NCBI RefSeq assembly: GCF_003265305.2
Contig: NZ_CP033459.1
Location: 1,922,001 to 1,986,000, forward strand
Length of the DNA stretch: 64,000 nucleotides
From: Pseudoprevotella muciniphila
Lineage (GTDB): Bacteria > Bacteroidota > Bacteroidia > Bacteroidales > Bacteroidaceae
Reading direction: 5' to 3'
The position numbers were made by a program, and so were the translations under genes. Positions 16,585 to 25,000 of the stretch are shown in pieces (within the stretch, counting starts at the first letter, position 1; each line of letters starts with the position of its first letter). Under the pieces are notes generated by a model, which saw only the letters and a program-made list of their open reading frames with translations, was not told the DNA's origin and did not search any database.

Positions 16585-17115
16585 ATGACAGGTCAAGAGG
16601 AGGCATGGTACGCGCTACGGTCCTTTAATTGTAAGGAAATGGAGGCGAGTGGCTACTTGCAGGAGCAAGGGCTGCAGTGCTTCGTACCAATGATGATAAA
16701 GGAAAAAGCACTTCCCGACGGGAAGGTGGAGCGGGTGCAGGTACCGGCGGTGCACAACTATCTCTTCATGAAGAAATCAATCGACCACAACGCGCTGAAG
16801 AAAGTCGTGGCACAATGTCCTGTACCGTTATGTGTCATCAAGAGTATGGACGGACAGCATCCATGCGAAATACCCGAAGCCGAAATGAACGAATTCAGGC
16901 TCTTGTGCGACCCCGATTTCGTAATGGCAACCTACCTCGAGCAGAACGAGGCAGAAGCAAAGGTGGGCAAGGAAGTGGTCGTTATGCACGGACCGCTCAA
17001 AGGTACCCACGGAAAACTGCATCGGGTGCGAAACAAGTACTTCCTGGTCAAGACCATGGCAGGACTTGGGGTCATGGTGCGCATTTCCAGATGGTATTGC
17101 AAAGTCATTGACTGA
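16585..17115 (+). CDS. UpxY-like transcription antiterminator (NusG family)
   Basis: 176 residues. The NusG N-terminal domain starts with WYALRSFNCKEMEASGYLQE, and the C-terminal KOW-like part has KVGKEVVVMHGPLKGTHGKL and FLVKTMAGLGVMVRISRWYC. In Bacteroides, UpxY proteins let RNA polymerase read through leaders of their own capsular locus and are usually the first gene of it. Here it follows the operon terminator and has its own promoter, and only the UDP-glucuronate epimerase gene follows. It may act in trans on the leader at 6231-6415. ATG 16585 is required to keep the WYALR strand. Confidence 0.85.
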   Translation: MTGQEEAWYALRSFNCKEMEASGYLQEQGLQCFVPMMIKEKALPDGKVERVQVPAVHNYLFMKKSIDHNALKKVVAQCPVPLCVIKSMDGQHPCEIPEAEMNEFRLLCDPDFVMATYLEQNEAEAKVGKEVVVMHGPLKGTHGKLHRVRNKYFLVKTMAGLGVMVRISRWYCKVID

Positions 17116-17137
17116 AGTCCCTACTAAACATATCCTG

Positions 17138-18217
17138 ATGGAAAACGAGAAATCAAAAATATCTTCATTCTGTGGCAAAACCGTTCTCATAACGGGAGCG
17201 GCTGGGTTCATAGGGTCAAACGTGGCGCGGAAACTCCTGAACTTGGAACAGGAAATATGCGTGGTAGGGCTCGATTCGATGAACGACTATTATGATGTCA
17301 ACCTGAAAAACGAACGTCTCGACTACCTGCTTGCCGACAGAAGATTTATCTTTGTCAAAGGTTCCATTGCCGACCGGGAGATGGTGGACAATGTATTTGC
17401 GCAATATCGCCCGCAAGTGGTTATAAACCTCGCGGCTCAAGCGGGTGTGCGCTATAGCATCACCAATCCCGATGCCTATATAGAGACGAATATAGTAGGT
17501 TTCTACAATATCCTCGAAGCGGTGCGCCGAAGCAATGAGAACGCAGCGAATGCCGTGGAACACCTCGTGTTCGCCAGTTCATCAAGCATCTACGGAGCCA
17601 ATGCGAAAGTGCCGTATTCCACAGACGACAAGGCAGACGAGCCCGTCTCGCTTTATGCTGCTACCAAACGCAGCAACGAACTCATGGCGCATGCCTATAG
17701 CAAACTCTATGACATACCAGCCACAGGTCTGCGCTTTTTTACCGTCTATGGACCGGCAGGACGCCCGGATATGGCATATTTCAGTTTTACGGAGAAACTC
17801 CTCAAAGGAGAGAAAATAAAGGTGTTCAATCACGGCAACTGCCAGCGCGACTTTACCTACATCGACGATATAGTAGAAGGTGTCGTGCGTGTGGCAGCGA
17901 AAGCGCCGGAGCAGAAGAAGGGCGACGACGGTCTGCCCGTGCCACCTTACCGACTTTACAACATCGGGAACGGACAGCCCGAAAACCTTATCAACTTTAT
18001 CAATATACTATCGGAAGAACTCATCAGAGCAGGCGTGCTGCCTGAGAATTTCGACATCAAGGCACATCAGGAACTCGTTCCCATGCAACCCGGCGATGTG
18101 CCTGTAACCTATGCCGATACGATACCGCTCGAAAGAGATTTCAGTTTCCGTCCCGGCACGCCACTGCGCACAGGACTAAGGAAATTCGCCGAGTGGTATG
18201 CCGGCTATCGAAAATAA
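17138..18217 (+). CDS. UDP-glucuronate 4-epimerase (SDR family)
   Basis: 359 residues. Rossmann loop TGAAGFIGSNVARKL, the branch-specific stretch GLDSMNDYYDVNLKNERLDYL, active-site Ser in FASSSSIYG and YAATK, and FFTVYGPAGRPDMAYFSF are hallmarks of UDP-glucuronate 4-epimerases, which make UDP-galacturonate for polysaccharide. The open frame begins at 17066 inside upxY, but ATG 17138, 22 bp after the upxY stop, gives the normal N-terminus. It is probably co-transcribed with upxY. UDP-glucose 4-epimerase is the less likely alternative. Confidence 0.82.
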   Translation: MENEKSKISSFCGKTVLITGAAGFIGSNVARKLLNLEQEICVVGLDSMNDYYDVNLKNERLDYLLADRRFIFVKGSIADREMVDNVFAQYRPQVVINLAAQAGVRYSITNPDAYIETNIVGFYNILEAVRRSNENAANAVEHLVFASSSSIYGANAKVPYSTDDKADEPVSLYAATKRSNELMAHAYSKLYDIPATGLRFFTVYGPAGRPDMAYFSFTEKLLKGEKIKVFNHGNCQRDFTYIDDIVEGVVRVAAKAPEQKKGDDGLPVPPYRLYNIGNGQPENLINFINILSEELIRAGVLPENFDIKAHQELVPMQPGDVPVTYADTIPLERDFSFRPGTPLRTGLRKFAEWYAGYRK

Positions 18218-18220
18218 TCC

Positions 18221-18330
18221 TATTCAACTTTCTGAAGTTATCGAAGTTATTGAAGTTATCGCTTCGCTAACTTCGTTAACTTCAAGCAAATGGAAATTTA
18301 ACTTGAAATTACTTGCGAAACTTGAATAAT
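18221..18330. repeat. GAAGTTA/TAACTTC intergenic element, copy 1
   Basis: Three 9-base units GAAGTTATC, GAAGTTATT, GAAGTTATC (18234-18260) are followed by reverse-complement units TAACTTCGT and TAACTTCAA (18268-18285), then a tail ending CTTGCGAAACTTGAATAA. The opening TTCAACTTTCTGAAGTTATC and the tail recur at 29577-29720 and 55941-56262. It fills the gap between two convergent genes and could fold into a hairpin. Confidence 0.7.
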
Positions 18331-18345
18331 CCTATATAACACGCT

Positions 18346-20820
18346 CTATAGCGGGTCGGCATCGAAATAGACATTTACCGTCTTGTAATAATCATAGACG
18401 AGCAGATTGTCGCGTGCTGCAAGGAGTGTCCGGCGCACGCTTCGGGTATTGAGGTTGGGCGCTACCTTTACCATGATTTTGCGGATATACAGGCGTTGCA
18501 CCCTTGCCACGGCTGGGCGGTCAGGACCAAGAATGTCGCCTGAGAAATAGGGTTGCAGCATACTGGCGAGTTGCTTTGCAGCCTCTGCCACAACGTGCTC
18601 GTCGCGATGCTTCAGGTAGATATTGATGATGTGGTATATTGGCGGATAGTGGAAGAATTCGCGTTCTTCCATCTGGTTTTCAAACAGTGCTTGGTAGTTG
18701 TTTTCCTTCACCTGCGTGATGACGGGTTCATCAGGTTGGCGTGTCTGTAGGATGACGAGTCCGCGTTTACCCCGTCTGCCTGCTCTTCCTGCCACTTGCG
18801 ACATCATCTGGAAAGTGCGTTCGTGGGCGCGGAAGTCGGGTACGTTGAGGCTTTGGTCCGCATTGAGGATGCCAACCACACTGACGCGGTCGAAGTCAAG
18901 TCCCTTTGTCACCATCTGTGTGCCGATGAGTATGTCGGTCTTGCCGTGTTGGAAATCGTTGATGATGCGTTCGTAAGCCGTTCTGCCGCGTGTGGTGTCG
19001 AGGTCCATGCGCGCTGTGCGCGCCTCAGGGAAACACGCTTTCACAGCGGCTTCTATCTTTTCTGTGCCGTAGCCCATATCGCGCAGTTCGGTGTCGTTGC
19101 AGTTGGGACATGCCATGGGAATGTCGTACGATGCCCCGCAATAGTGGCAGATGAGTTTGCCGATGCTCTGGTGGTACGTCAGCGACACATCACAAGCCTG
19201 GCAGCGCGGAGTCCATCCGCATGTGCGGCATTCCAGCACAGGAGAATAGCCCCGGCGGTTCTGAAAGAGGATGACCTGCTGCTTGTTGGCTATGGCACTG
19301 CGTACCTCGTCCATCAGGCGTGGGGCAAAGGGTGTCTTCATCAGTTTTTTTCGCCGCAGTTCTTTCACGTCCTCTATTATGATTTCAGGCATCAGCACGT
19401 CGCCATGTCGTTTCGTCAGTTCCACCAGCCCGTATTTCCCGCTTCGGGCGTTGTGGTAACTTTCGAGCGATGGTGTGGCTGTGCCAAGTAGCACTTTTGC
19501 ACCATGCTTCATGGCGAGCACAATGGCGGCATCGCGGGCATTGTATCGCGGTGCAGGGTCTTGTTGCTTATAGGATGTCTCGTGCTCCTCATCCACGATG
19601 ATTAGCCCGAGGTTGTCGAAAGGCAGGAAGAGTGAGGATCGCACACCAAGGATGATGGGGAAGGGGTGGTCTGATATTTGCCGGCGCCACACTTCCACAC
19701 GCTCCGTGTCGGGAAACTTGGAATGATACACGCCCATCTTGTCGCCAAAAATGCGTCCCAGACGAGTCGTGATTTGTGTCGTTAGTGCGATTTCAGGCAA
19801 CAGGTAGAGCACCTGTTTCCCGCTTGCCAGGGCCTGCTCGATGAGGTGGATGTATATCTCTGTTTTTCCGCTTGATGTAACACCATGCAGCAGGCATACA
19901 TCCCGGTTGTCCCAAGCGTTCAGGATTTCGTTGTACGCGCGTTGCTGCTCTTCGTCGAGGGCGCGCTGCCCGATACCTTCCACCTGCACTTGAGTCTTTA
20001 AGCGCTCAGTCTCCACGTCGTATATCTCCAGCACACCCTTGTCCTTCAGTCCTTTCAGCGCAGTGTCGCTGGCATTGGGGTGGGAGAGCAGTTGCTTCTT
20101 GCTGACATCTTTGAGCAGCGACCTGTTATGCAGCGTCAGTGCTGCGGCACACTCCGACATGTCGAGGTAAGCCAGGAGCGTGCTTTCCTGCTTCTGGCTG
20201 CGTTTCAGTGTACTGAAGAACCGGTTGAGGCGTTGTTCGTCGAAATACGCCTCTGTCAGCCGCACGTATGGGATGGTCTTCGGCTTGAAATTGCGGGTAA
20301 GGATCTCATCCACAAGCACAACCTCTTTCTCTGCCATTCCTGATACGATTCTGAGGATGTTGCCTTTGACGGACTTCTGCAGGTCGGCTATGCGCAGCGA
20401 TTTATCCTTCAGTGCCTGCCATATCTCCCATTCTTTTTCGTCGAGCGTGTCGCCGTCAAAGTCGTCGTTGCGCGTGATGGTGGTCTCGCTCTCAAGTTTC
20501 AGCCCCGATGGCAGAGCAGCCTTCATCACCTCGCCCGCTGTGCAGAGGTAATAGTCGGAAATCCATTTCCAGAACTTAAGTTGGTGAAGATATACGATGG
20601 GTTGCACGTCCTCAATGTCGAGGATATCCTTTATCTGTATATCTTCCTGTGGGGCTGTGCTGTGTAAGCGAACGGCTATGCCGGTGTAGATTTTCCGCTT
20701 GCCCAATGGCACCACCACACGAGCCCCCACTTTCAGCAGGCTTTGCAGATGTGATGGCACACAGTAGGTTAATGTGCCTTTCATAGCAAGCGGGAGAAGT
20801 ACATCGACATATTTGTTCAT
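18346..20820 (-). CDS. priA: Primosomal protein N', replication restart helicase PriA
   Basis: 824 residues. N-terminal DNA 3'-end-binding domain (YVDVLLPLAMKGTLTYCVP), Walker A GVTSSGKTEIY, helicase motif II DEEH (IIVDEEHETSYKQQ), GTATPSLES, a zinc-binding block with CRTCGWTPRCQAC and CHYCGAS / CPNC, and the C-terminal helicase lobe (QVAGRAGRRGKRG). The order and length are as in other PriA proteins. It restarts stalled forks by loading the replicative helicase. It is convergent with the epimerase gene across a repeat element, and its -7 box ends four bases from the start codon. Confidence 0.95.
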   Translation of the reverse strand: MNKYVDVLLPLAMKGTLTYCVPSHLQSLLKVGARVVVPLGKRKIYTGIAVRLHSTAPQEDIQIKDILDIEDVQPIVYLHQLKFWKWISDYYLCTAGEVMKAALPSGLKLESETTITRNDDFDGDTLDEKEWEIWQALKDKSLRIADLQKSVKGNILRIVSGMAEKEVVLVDEILTRNFKPKTIPYVRLTEAYFDEQRLNRFFSTLKRSQKQESTLLAYLDMSECAAALTLHNRSLLKDVSKKQLLSHPNASDTALKGLKDKGVLEIYDVETERLKTQVQVEGIGQRALDEEQQRAYNEILNAWDNRDVCLLHGVTSSGKTEIYIHLIEQALASGKQVLYLLPEIALTTQITTRLGRIFGDKMGVYHSKFPDTERVEVWRRQISDHPFPIILGVRSSLFLPFDNLGLIIVDEEHETSYKQQDPAPRYNARDAAIVLAMKHGAKVLLGTATPSLESYHNARSGKYGLVELTKRHGDVLMPEIIIEDVKELRRKKLMKTPFAPRLMDEVRSAIANKQQVILFQNRRGYSPVLECRTCGWTPRCQACDVSLTYHQSIGKLICHYCGASYDIPMACPNCNDTELRDMGYGTEKIEAAVKACFPEARTARMDLDTTRGRTAYERIINDFQHGKTDILIGTQMVTKGLDFDRVSVVGILNADQSLNVPDFRAHERTFQMMSQVAGRAGRRGKRGLVILQTRQPDEPVITQVKENNYQALFENQMEEREFFHYPPIYHIINIYLKHRDEHVVAEAAKQLASMLQPYFSGDILGPDRPAVARVQRLYIRKIMVKVAPNLNTRSVRRTLLAARDNLLVYDYYKTVNVYFDADPL

Positions 20821-20824
20821 ATTG

Positions 20825-20832
20825 CAAAGGTA
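20825..20832 (-). promoter_or_regulatory. -7 box of priA abutting the start codon
   Basis: On the minus strand TACCTTTG is an exact TAnnTTTG match ending at 20825, with ATG at 20820. The predicted RNA start falls at about the A of ATG. No strong -33 TTTG. Confidence 0.55.
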
Positions 20833-20910
20833 GAGATTTTATGTCTTTTGTCGGGATATGTTTTGACTAAATTTTCGATAATTTCTCGTGCGCAGCACGA
20901 CTACTAATAG

Positions 20911-21163
20911 AGTGCCCTGCGGGCAGAAATTAAATATAATAGATTCAAAATTTTAGAAAATCATGGAAATACATGGTAATTCGTGTAGAAAACCATCGGC
21001 AATCCACGTCCTTTGCGTTCTAAAACAACGATGTAAACAGGGTTTGATGCTGTTTTCTTAAAAATTTTACCGGACACCAATAAAAAAACTCAACTTTAAT
21101 AACCCCAAAAAACGATTTTTTCAAACTTTTAGACTAATATTGCACTTGCTATTTGAATCTGCC
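20911..21163. repeat. 253-bp direct repeat, copy 1
   Basis: This segment is repeated at 26054-26306 in the same orientation with two mismatches in 253 bases. It holds a 15-base word TTTACCGGACACCAA at 21066-21080 that also bounds REP-like elements elsewhere. No gene is seen in it. In copy 2 it leads directly into the GT2 gene; in copy 1 it leads into a 51-bp remnant of the 3' end of a similar gene. Confidence 0.9.
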
Positions 21164-21214
21164 CTTCTATTGTTTTTCATTTCTTTCAGTTTTTTTATGG
21201 AACTATTCTTTTAA
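21164..21214 (+). pseudogene. Relic: last 16 codons of a GT2 glycosyltransferase
   Basis: Directly after repeat copy 1 the DNA reads LLLFFISFSFFMELFF-stop, matching the end of the intact glycosyltransferase at 26314-27711 (LLMLFFVSFSFFMELFF-stop). The rest of the gene is absent and the junction is out of frame with the start region. Many of the differences are synonymous, so the relic derives from a diverged paralogue rather than a recent copy. Confidence 0.75.
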
Positions 21215-21769
21215 AACGAGAGAGCAAGAATTCATGGTTAAAATTACATGGAAATCAGTGGTAATAACATGGAGAAAAAAACGTATCATTTACAGTTGAA
21301 TTGATTGTCGTTTTGTAAAGTGCAGTTTACAAAATGTCAATATAGATAGATTTTTTGTGCTTTTTAACAAAAATAATTCCGGTAAATATATTATTCTATT
21401 TTATACATTGTTTATTTTTGTTGTGAATTTGACTTAATGTGGATTCGTATAGCATTAACAATGTGCTGATGTCGCAGAGAGTTGAAAATCTGAAAATTAC
21501 AAATAAATAAAATATAAACGAGAGCCACAAGGCTTTGCGAGAGCTGCAAGACAAGAGCCACCGCCAACACAGGCAACACAGACAACACAGAATGTTTCAT
21601 CGCGGCGCATGACTTGTCAAAACATCTTACAACCCCCGTAATAGCACTATGACCCGCGCGATTCACAGGCAACGACCCGAAATAAGCAAACTGAGATTTC
21701 GCTGTATGAATAATCATGCAGTGTTTTTCCCGTTTGACGCACCCCGCGCGTTACTGAAGGCTCAATTTA

Positions 21770-21781
21770 CCCCCCCCCCCC
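21770..21781 (+). repeat. Poly-C tract (12 C) in the leader
   Basis: Twelve consecutive C residues at 21770-21781, about 255 nt before the LRR start codon. The equivalent place in the other leader (39807-39813, seen as G on the plus strand) has seven. A homopolymer of this length is prone to slipping; it lies outside any credible coding frame. Confidence 0.9.
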
Positions 21782-21856
21782 GTTAATTCGCTAATTATCA
21801 ATACGTTGGCAATGGAATTGCGCAAGCGGTTCCAACGTTTGACACATAACTCATAC

Positions 21857-21899
21857 CCGTTCTTTTCTCCTCGGCAGAGGAAGGGAGAACGGCTTTTTT
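21857..21899 (+). terminator. Intrinsic terminator inside the leader (attenuator candidate)
   Basis: A 16-bp stem CCGTTCTTTTCTCCTC / GAGGAAGGGAGAACGG (one mismatch, three wobbles), loop GGCA, then C and six T. It lies 137 nt before the start codon of the gene it precedes, so full-length mRNA needs read-through. The counterpart at 39677-39719 has the same stem with the mismatch repaired. Confidence 0.85.
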
Positions 21900-22035
21900 G
21901 TGCCCCTGCACCAACGCGCGTAACCTCCCAAATAAAACAACGGAATCATAGTCTCCTATGATTAAAAATAACAACAGAAAGAATACAAACAATAACAAGA
22001 CAAATAAACTATAAACAAATTAAAATAAAAGAAAA

Positions 22036-25000
22036 ATGAAAAAGATTTTTACTTTATTATTGCTCGCGGCGTTTTTCTCCATACCGAGGAGCGCGCAGGC
22101 AAAAATTGTCTGGCAGATTGCCACAGGAAATGAATGGCGCATCAACCCGCGCAACCCGGGCGACCCTAACGATTCCGTGCGCTTGGAAGCCGGCACAAAG
22201 TTCATTTACCTCAAAGCCGCTAGCCTTGATAATAAACTATGGGTACCTTCTCATATTGGGGCTGATGGTTCTGTAACGTGGATGGCTGATTTAAATAATT
22301 TTAGCAATACAAGATCAGCCGATCAGTCTTGGTTCACCGATAGACGCTATTGGACATTAAACTCTCCATTTAATCCAGACACAGTAAATTTCAGAAGCTC
22401 TCATGTTTTAAATGACAGAGTGACAAAACGCCTGTTAGGATATGATTATATTGGTGATTATCCTTACAATATTAACAAGTATGGCAACCCTGTAAGTGAT
22501 CGTGAAATTTATGATTATTATAGAAAAGTAATCTTGACAGAAGAAGAAGCCCTGGCTGTAACAAAACTGGATCTTTCACCATTAACTTATGGATTAACCC
22601 CGCAAGAATTGTATCCGTATGTTTGTGTTTTTGATGATGACTTAATGATTTTCAAGAATGTTAAGGAAGCAGACTTTTCTAATTTTTATCTTTTACATGG
22701 TAAAAGAAACGAATTTGATCCTAAAAAAAATATTTACAAGGCTATAGCAGAATGCTTTCCAAACTTAGAGAAACTGACATTTAATCTTTTAGTTGGCCAA
22801 TCATATAGTTATGATACGGGAGGATTAGAAATCTCATTATCTGATTTTCCTAAACTTAAGTATTTAGAGATGTCTGCAAATCAAAAGGTAAGTCTTAGGA
22901 TTGAGAACCACCCATCGTTAGAAACTTTAGTTTTAACGGGACAAAGAGTTTCAGATTTTTATGATAATGTTTCGTTATGTAATGTGATAATAAACAATAA
23001 TCCCAAGTTGAAGATTGTTGATGCCGAAGACGCAAATTATTATAAAATGGAGTTGTCCAACAGCAATCTGGACGAATTCAAAACTGGATGTTTTGGGGTT
23101 CTGCGCTGTCAGAACAATAATATAACGGAACTAAGAGTGACAGGCAGTAATGGTCTTTATGCTAGTGGAAATGGAAATGATAAATTTTCTGATGGCGGCC
23201 GCTTATTCTACAATGGAGAGGATGGGAACAGCGTAGACTCTTTGACGATGGATGGTAGCATGGTCGTTGTCATGGACTGTTCAAATCTGGGACTGACTAA
23301 TGCCACGCTTGACATTAAAAAAGCTTCGTATTTGGAATTTCTGAACGTAAGTTACAACAACATCGACTCGCTCGACCTGTCTAATTGTCCAAGTATAAAA
23401 GAAGTCTATTGCCAGGACAACGGCATGACCTCCCTGACGACGAATGCTCCAACTCTTCGGCACCTGGAATGTCAGCGGAACAACATCTCCAAGTTGAATA
23501 TTTCCGGGTCGGTCAGCTATAACACCTATTGGAAGGTCTTGCCTTCTGCCGGATATGAAGCCGGAAGCGATACCTACGTCTATATTTCTGGAAGCAGGAA
23601 AATATATCAAATAAACTATAGCAGCTGGTCTGAATCTGAGCCTCGTTCTGTCGACGGTGAAGTCAGGTGTGAAAAATATGATTACTTTGACTACACAGCA
23701 CGCCGCTGGATGCATTGTGACCACAGGGACAGCTTTGAGGAAGAATACTATGATTATGATGCCGGTGACTGGTATACCCGCACGATTGCCGGTTCCACCA
23801 CACGTACGGAAATCCCCGCCCCTGCAGGCTATACCGCGCAGCAGGTAACAGATACCATCTATTCAGGCTCCAACATTGCCTACCTCGACTGCTCAAACAA
23901 CAGCCCGATGACCTCGCTGACCCTGCCCGGTGCAAGCAATCTCAAGACCCTCTACTGCTACAACAACAACAATCTCGATGCGCTCGATGTTACCGCTTGC
24001 ACAAGTCTTCAGCGCCTGTACATGTCGCACACGAAAATACCTGCAATCGACCTGAGCAATTGTAAAGATTTAAGAGTTCTTTACGCCAAGAACAGGATCG
24101 GCGAACCGGGCTTTGCAAACTGGAACCACGGCCTGACCTCTCTCGACTGCTCCGGCCTGACCAATCTGCAAACCGTGCTCCTCTCCCGCAACAAGATAAC
24201 CTCACTCGATATGTCCGGGTGCTCCTCTTTGCGGACCCTCACCTGCGACAACCAGGGCGGTGGTAATGATAATGACAGCCGCCTGCTCGAAACGCTCAAC
24301 CTCACAGGCTGCAGCAACCTCACCTCGCTCGACTGCCAGAACAATGCACTGACGTCTCTGGACTTGAGTACCTGTACGAGACTTCTTCCTAATCGCGTAA
24401 AAGGCTATGTACAAAGAGCCATAAAGGACGTGGTGGTGCTCGACCGCGACAAGATCTGCATCGAACTGCCCAACGGCGTAACGCCCACAGTCGCATACAA
24501 CGGCACAATCAGCGACATCAATATGGACAACTACTTCGGCACGTGGGCCGCCAGCGGCTACGACAAGACCCGCAACAAGGTTGTAAGGCGCGAGGGCAAG
24601 ACCTACCTTGTGCTCTACGACATCGGCGACGATGCCCGTGGCGGCACACAGACAAAATACGACGTTGACTACTATGGCAGGATACTCAAGTACCAGTACG
24701 CCCTTGCAGGCGACAACTGGGACGAGACGCTCGGCGGCAGCCTTGCCAACAGCAAGAAGAACGACAACGTGACCGTAACGATCTATCCCTATGTGATGTA
24801 CGTGAACCCTTTGAGTAAGGACGTACATTCGACAGAGGTTACCCAGCAGGGCAAGGCCCCCTTCTACTCGGGTACCATCTATCTGGACTACGATGCCATA
24901 GTACCTGCCGGTGCCACGGCATACATCGCCAAGAAAATAAACATCAATAAGGAACTGATCTACAGCACGGCAGGCGGCGGTCATGAGAAGGTTACTGCCG

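Larger units (their letters stand above)
21413..22035 (+). promoter_or_regulatory. About 600-nt 5' leader of the LRR surface protein gene, with predicted promoter
   Basis: A -7 box TATTTTTG at 21413-21420 predicts a start near 21426, giving a leader of about 610 nt. Landmarks shared with the leader of the 1899-aa protein gene (minus strand, 39541-40138): GCCACAAGG at 21534-21542 followed by GAGCTGCAAGACAAGAG (21541-21557), CTTACAACCCC at 21626, a poly-C tract at 21770-21781, and a terminator hairpin at 21857-21899 followed by GTGCCCCTGCACCAACGCGC. Distances to ATG agree within about 10 nt between the two genes. A 49-codon open frame at 21812-21961 is not conserved in the second leader. The region before 21413 (21215-21412) is AT-rich with no gene. 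Confidence 0.7.

Noticed and set aside
20911-21163. The 253-bp direct repeat as an insertion sequence
   Set aside because: No open frame or inverted ends at its borders; only a duplicated segment can be claimed.
21812-21961. 49-codon open frame in the LRR leader as an upstream regulatory peptide
   Set aside because: The matching frame in the second leader has no start codon after an in-frame stop, so only the RNA hairpin is conserved, not a peptide.
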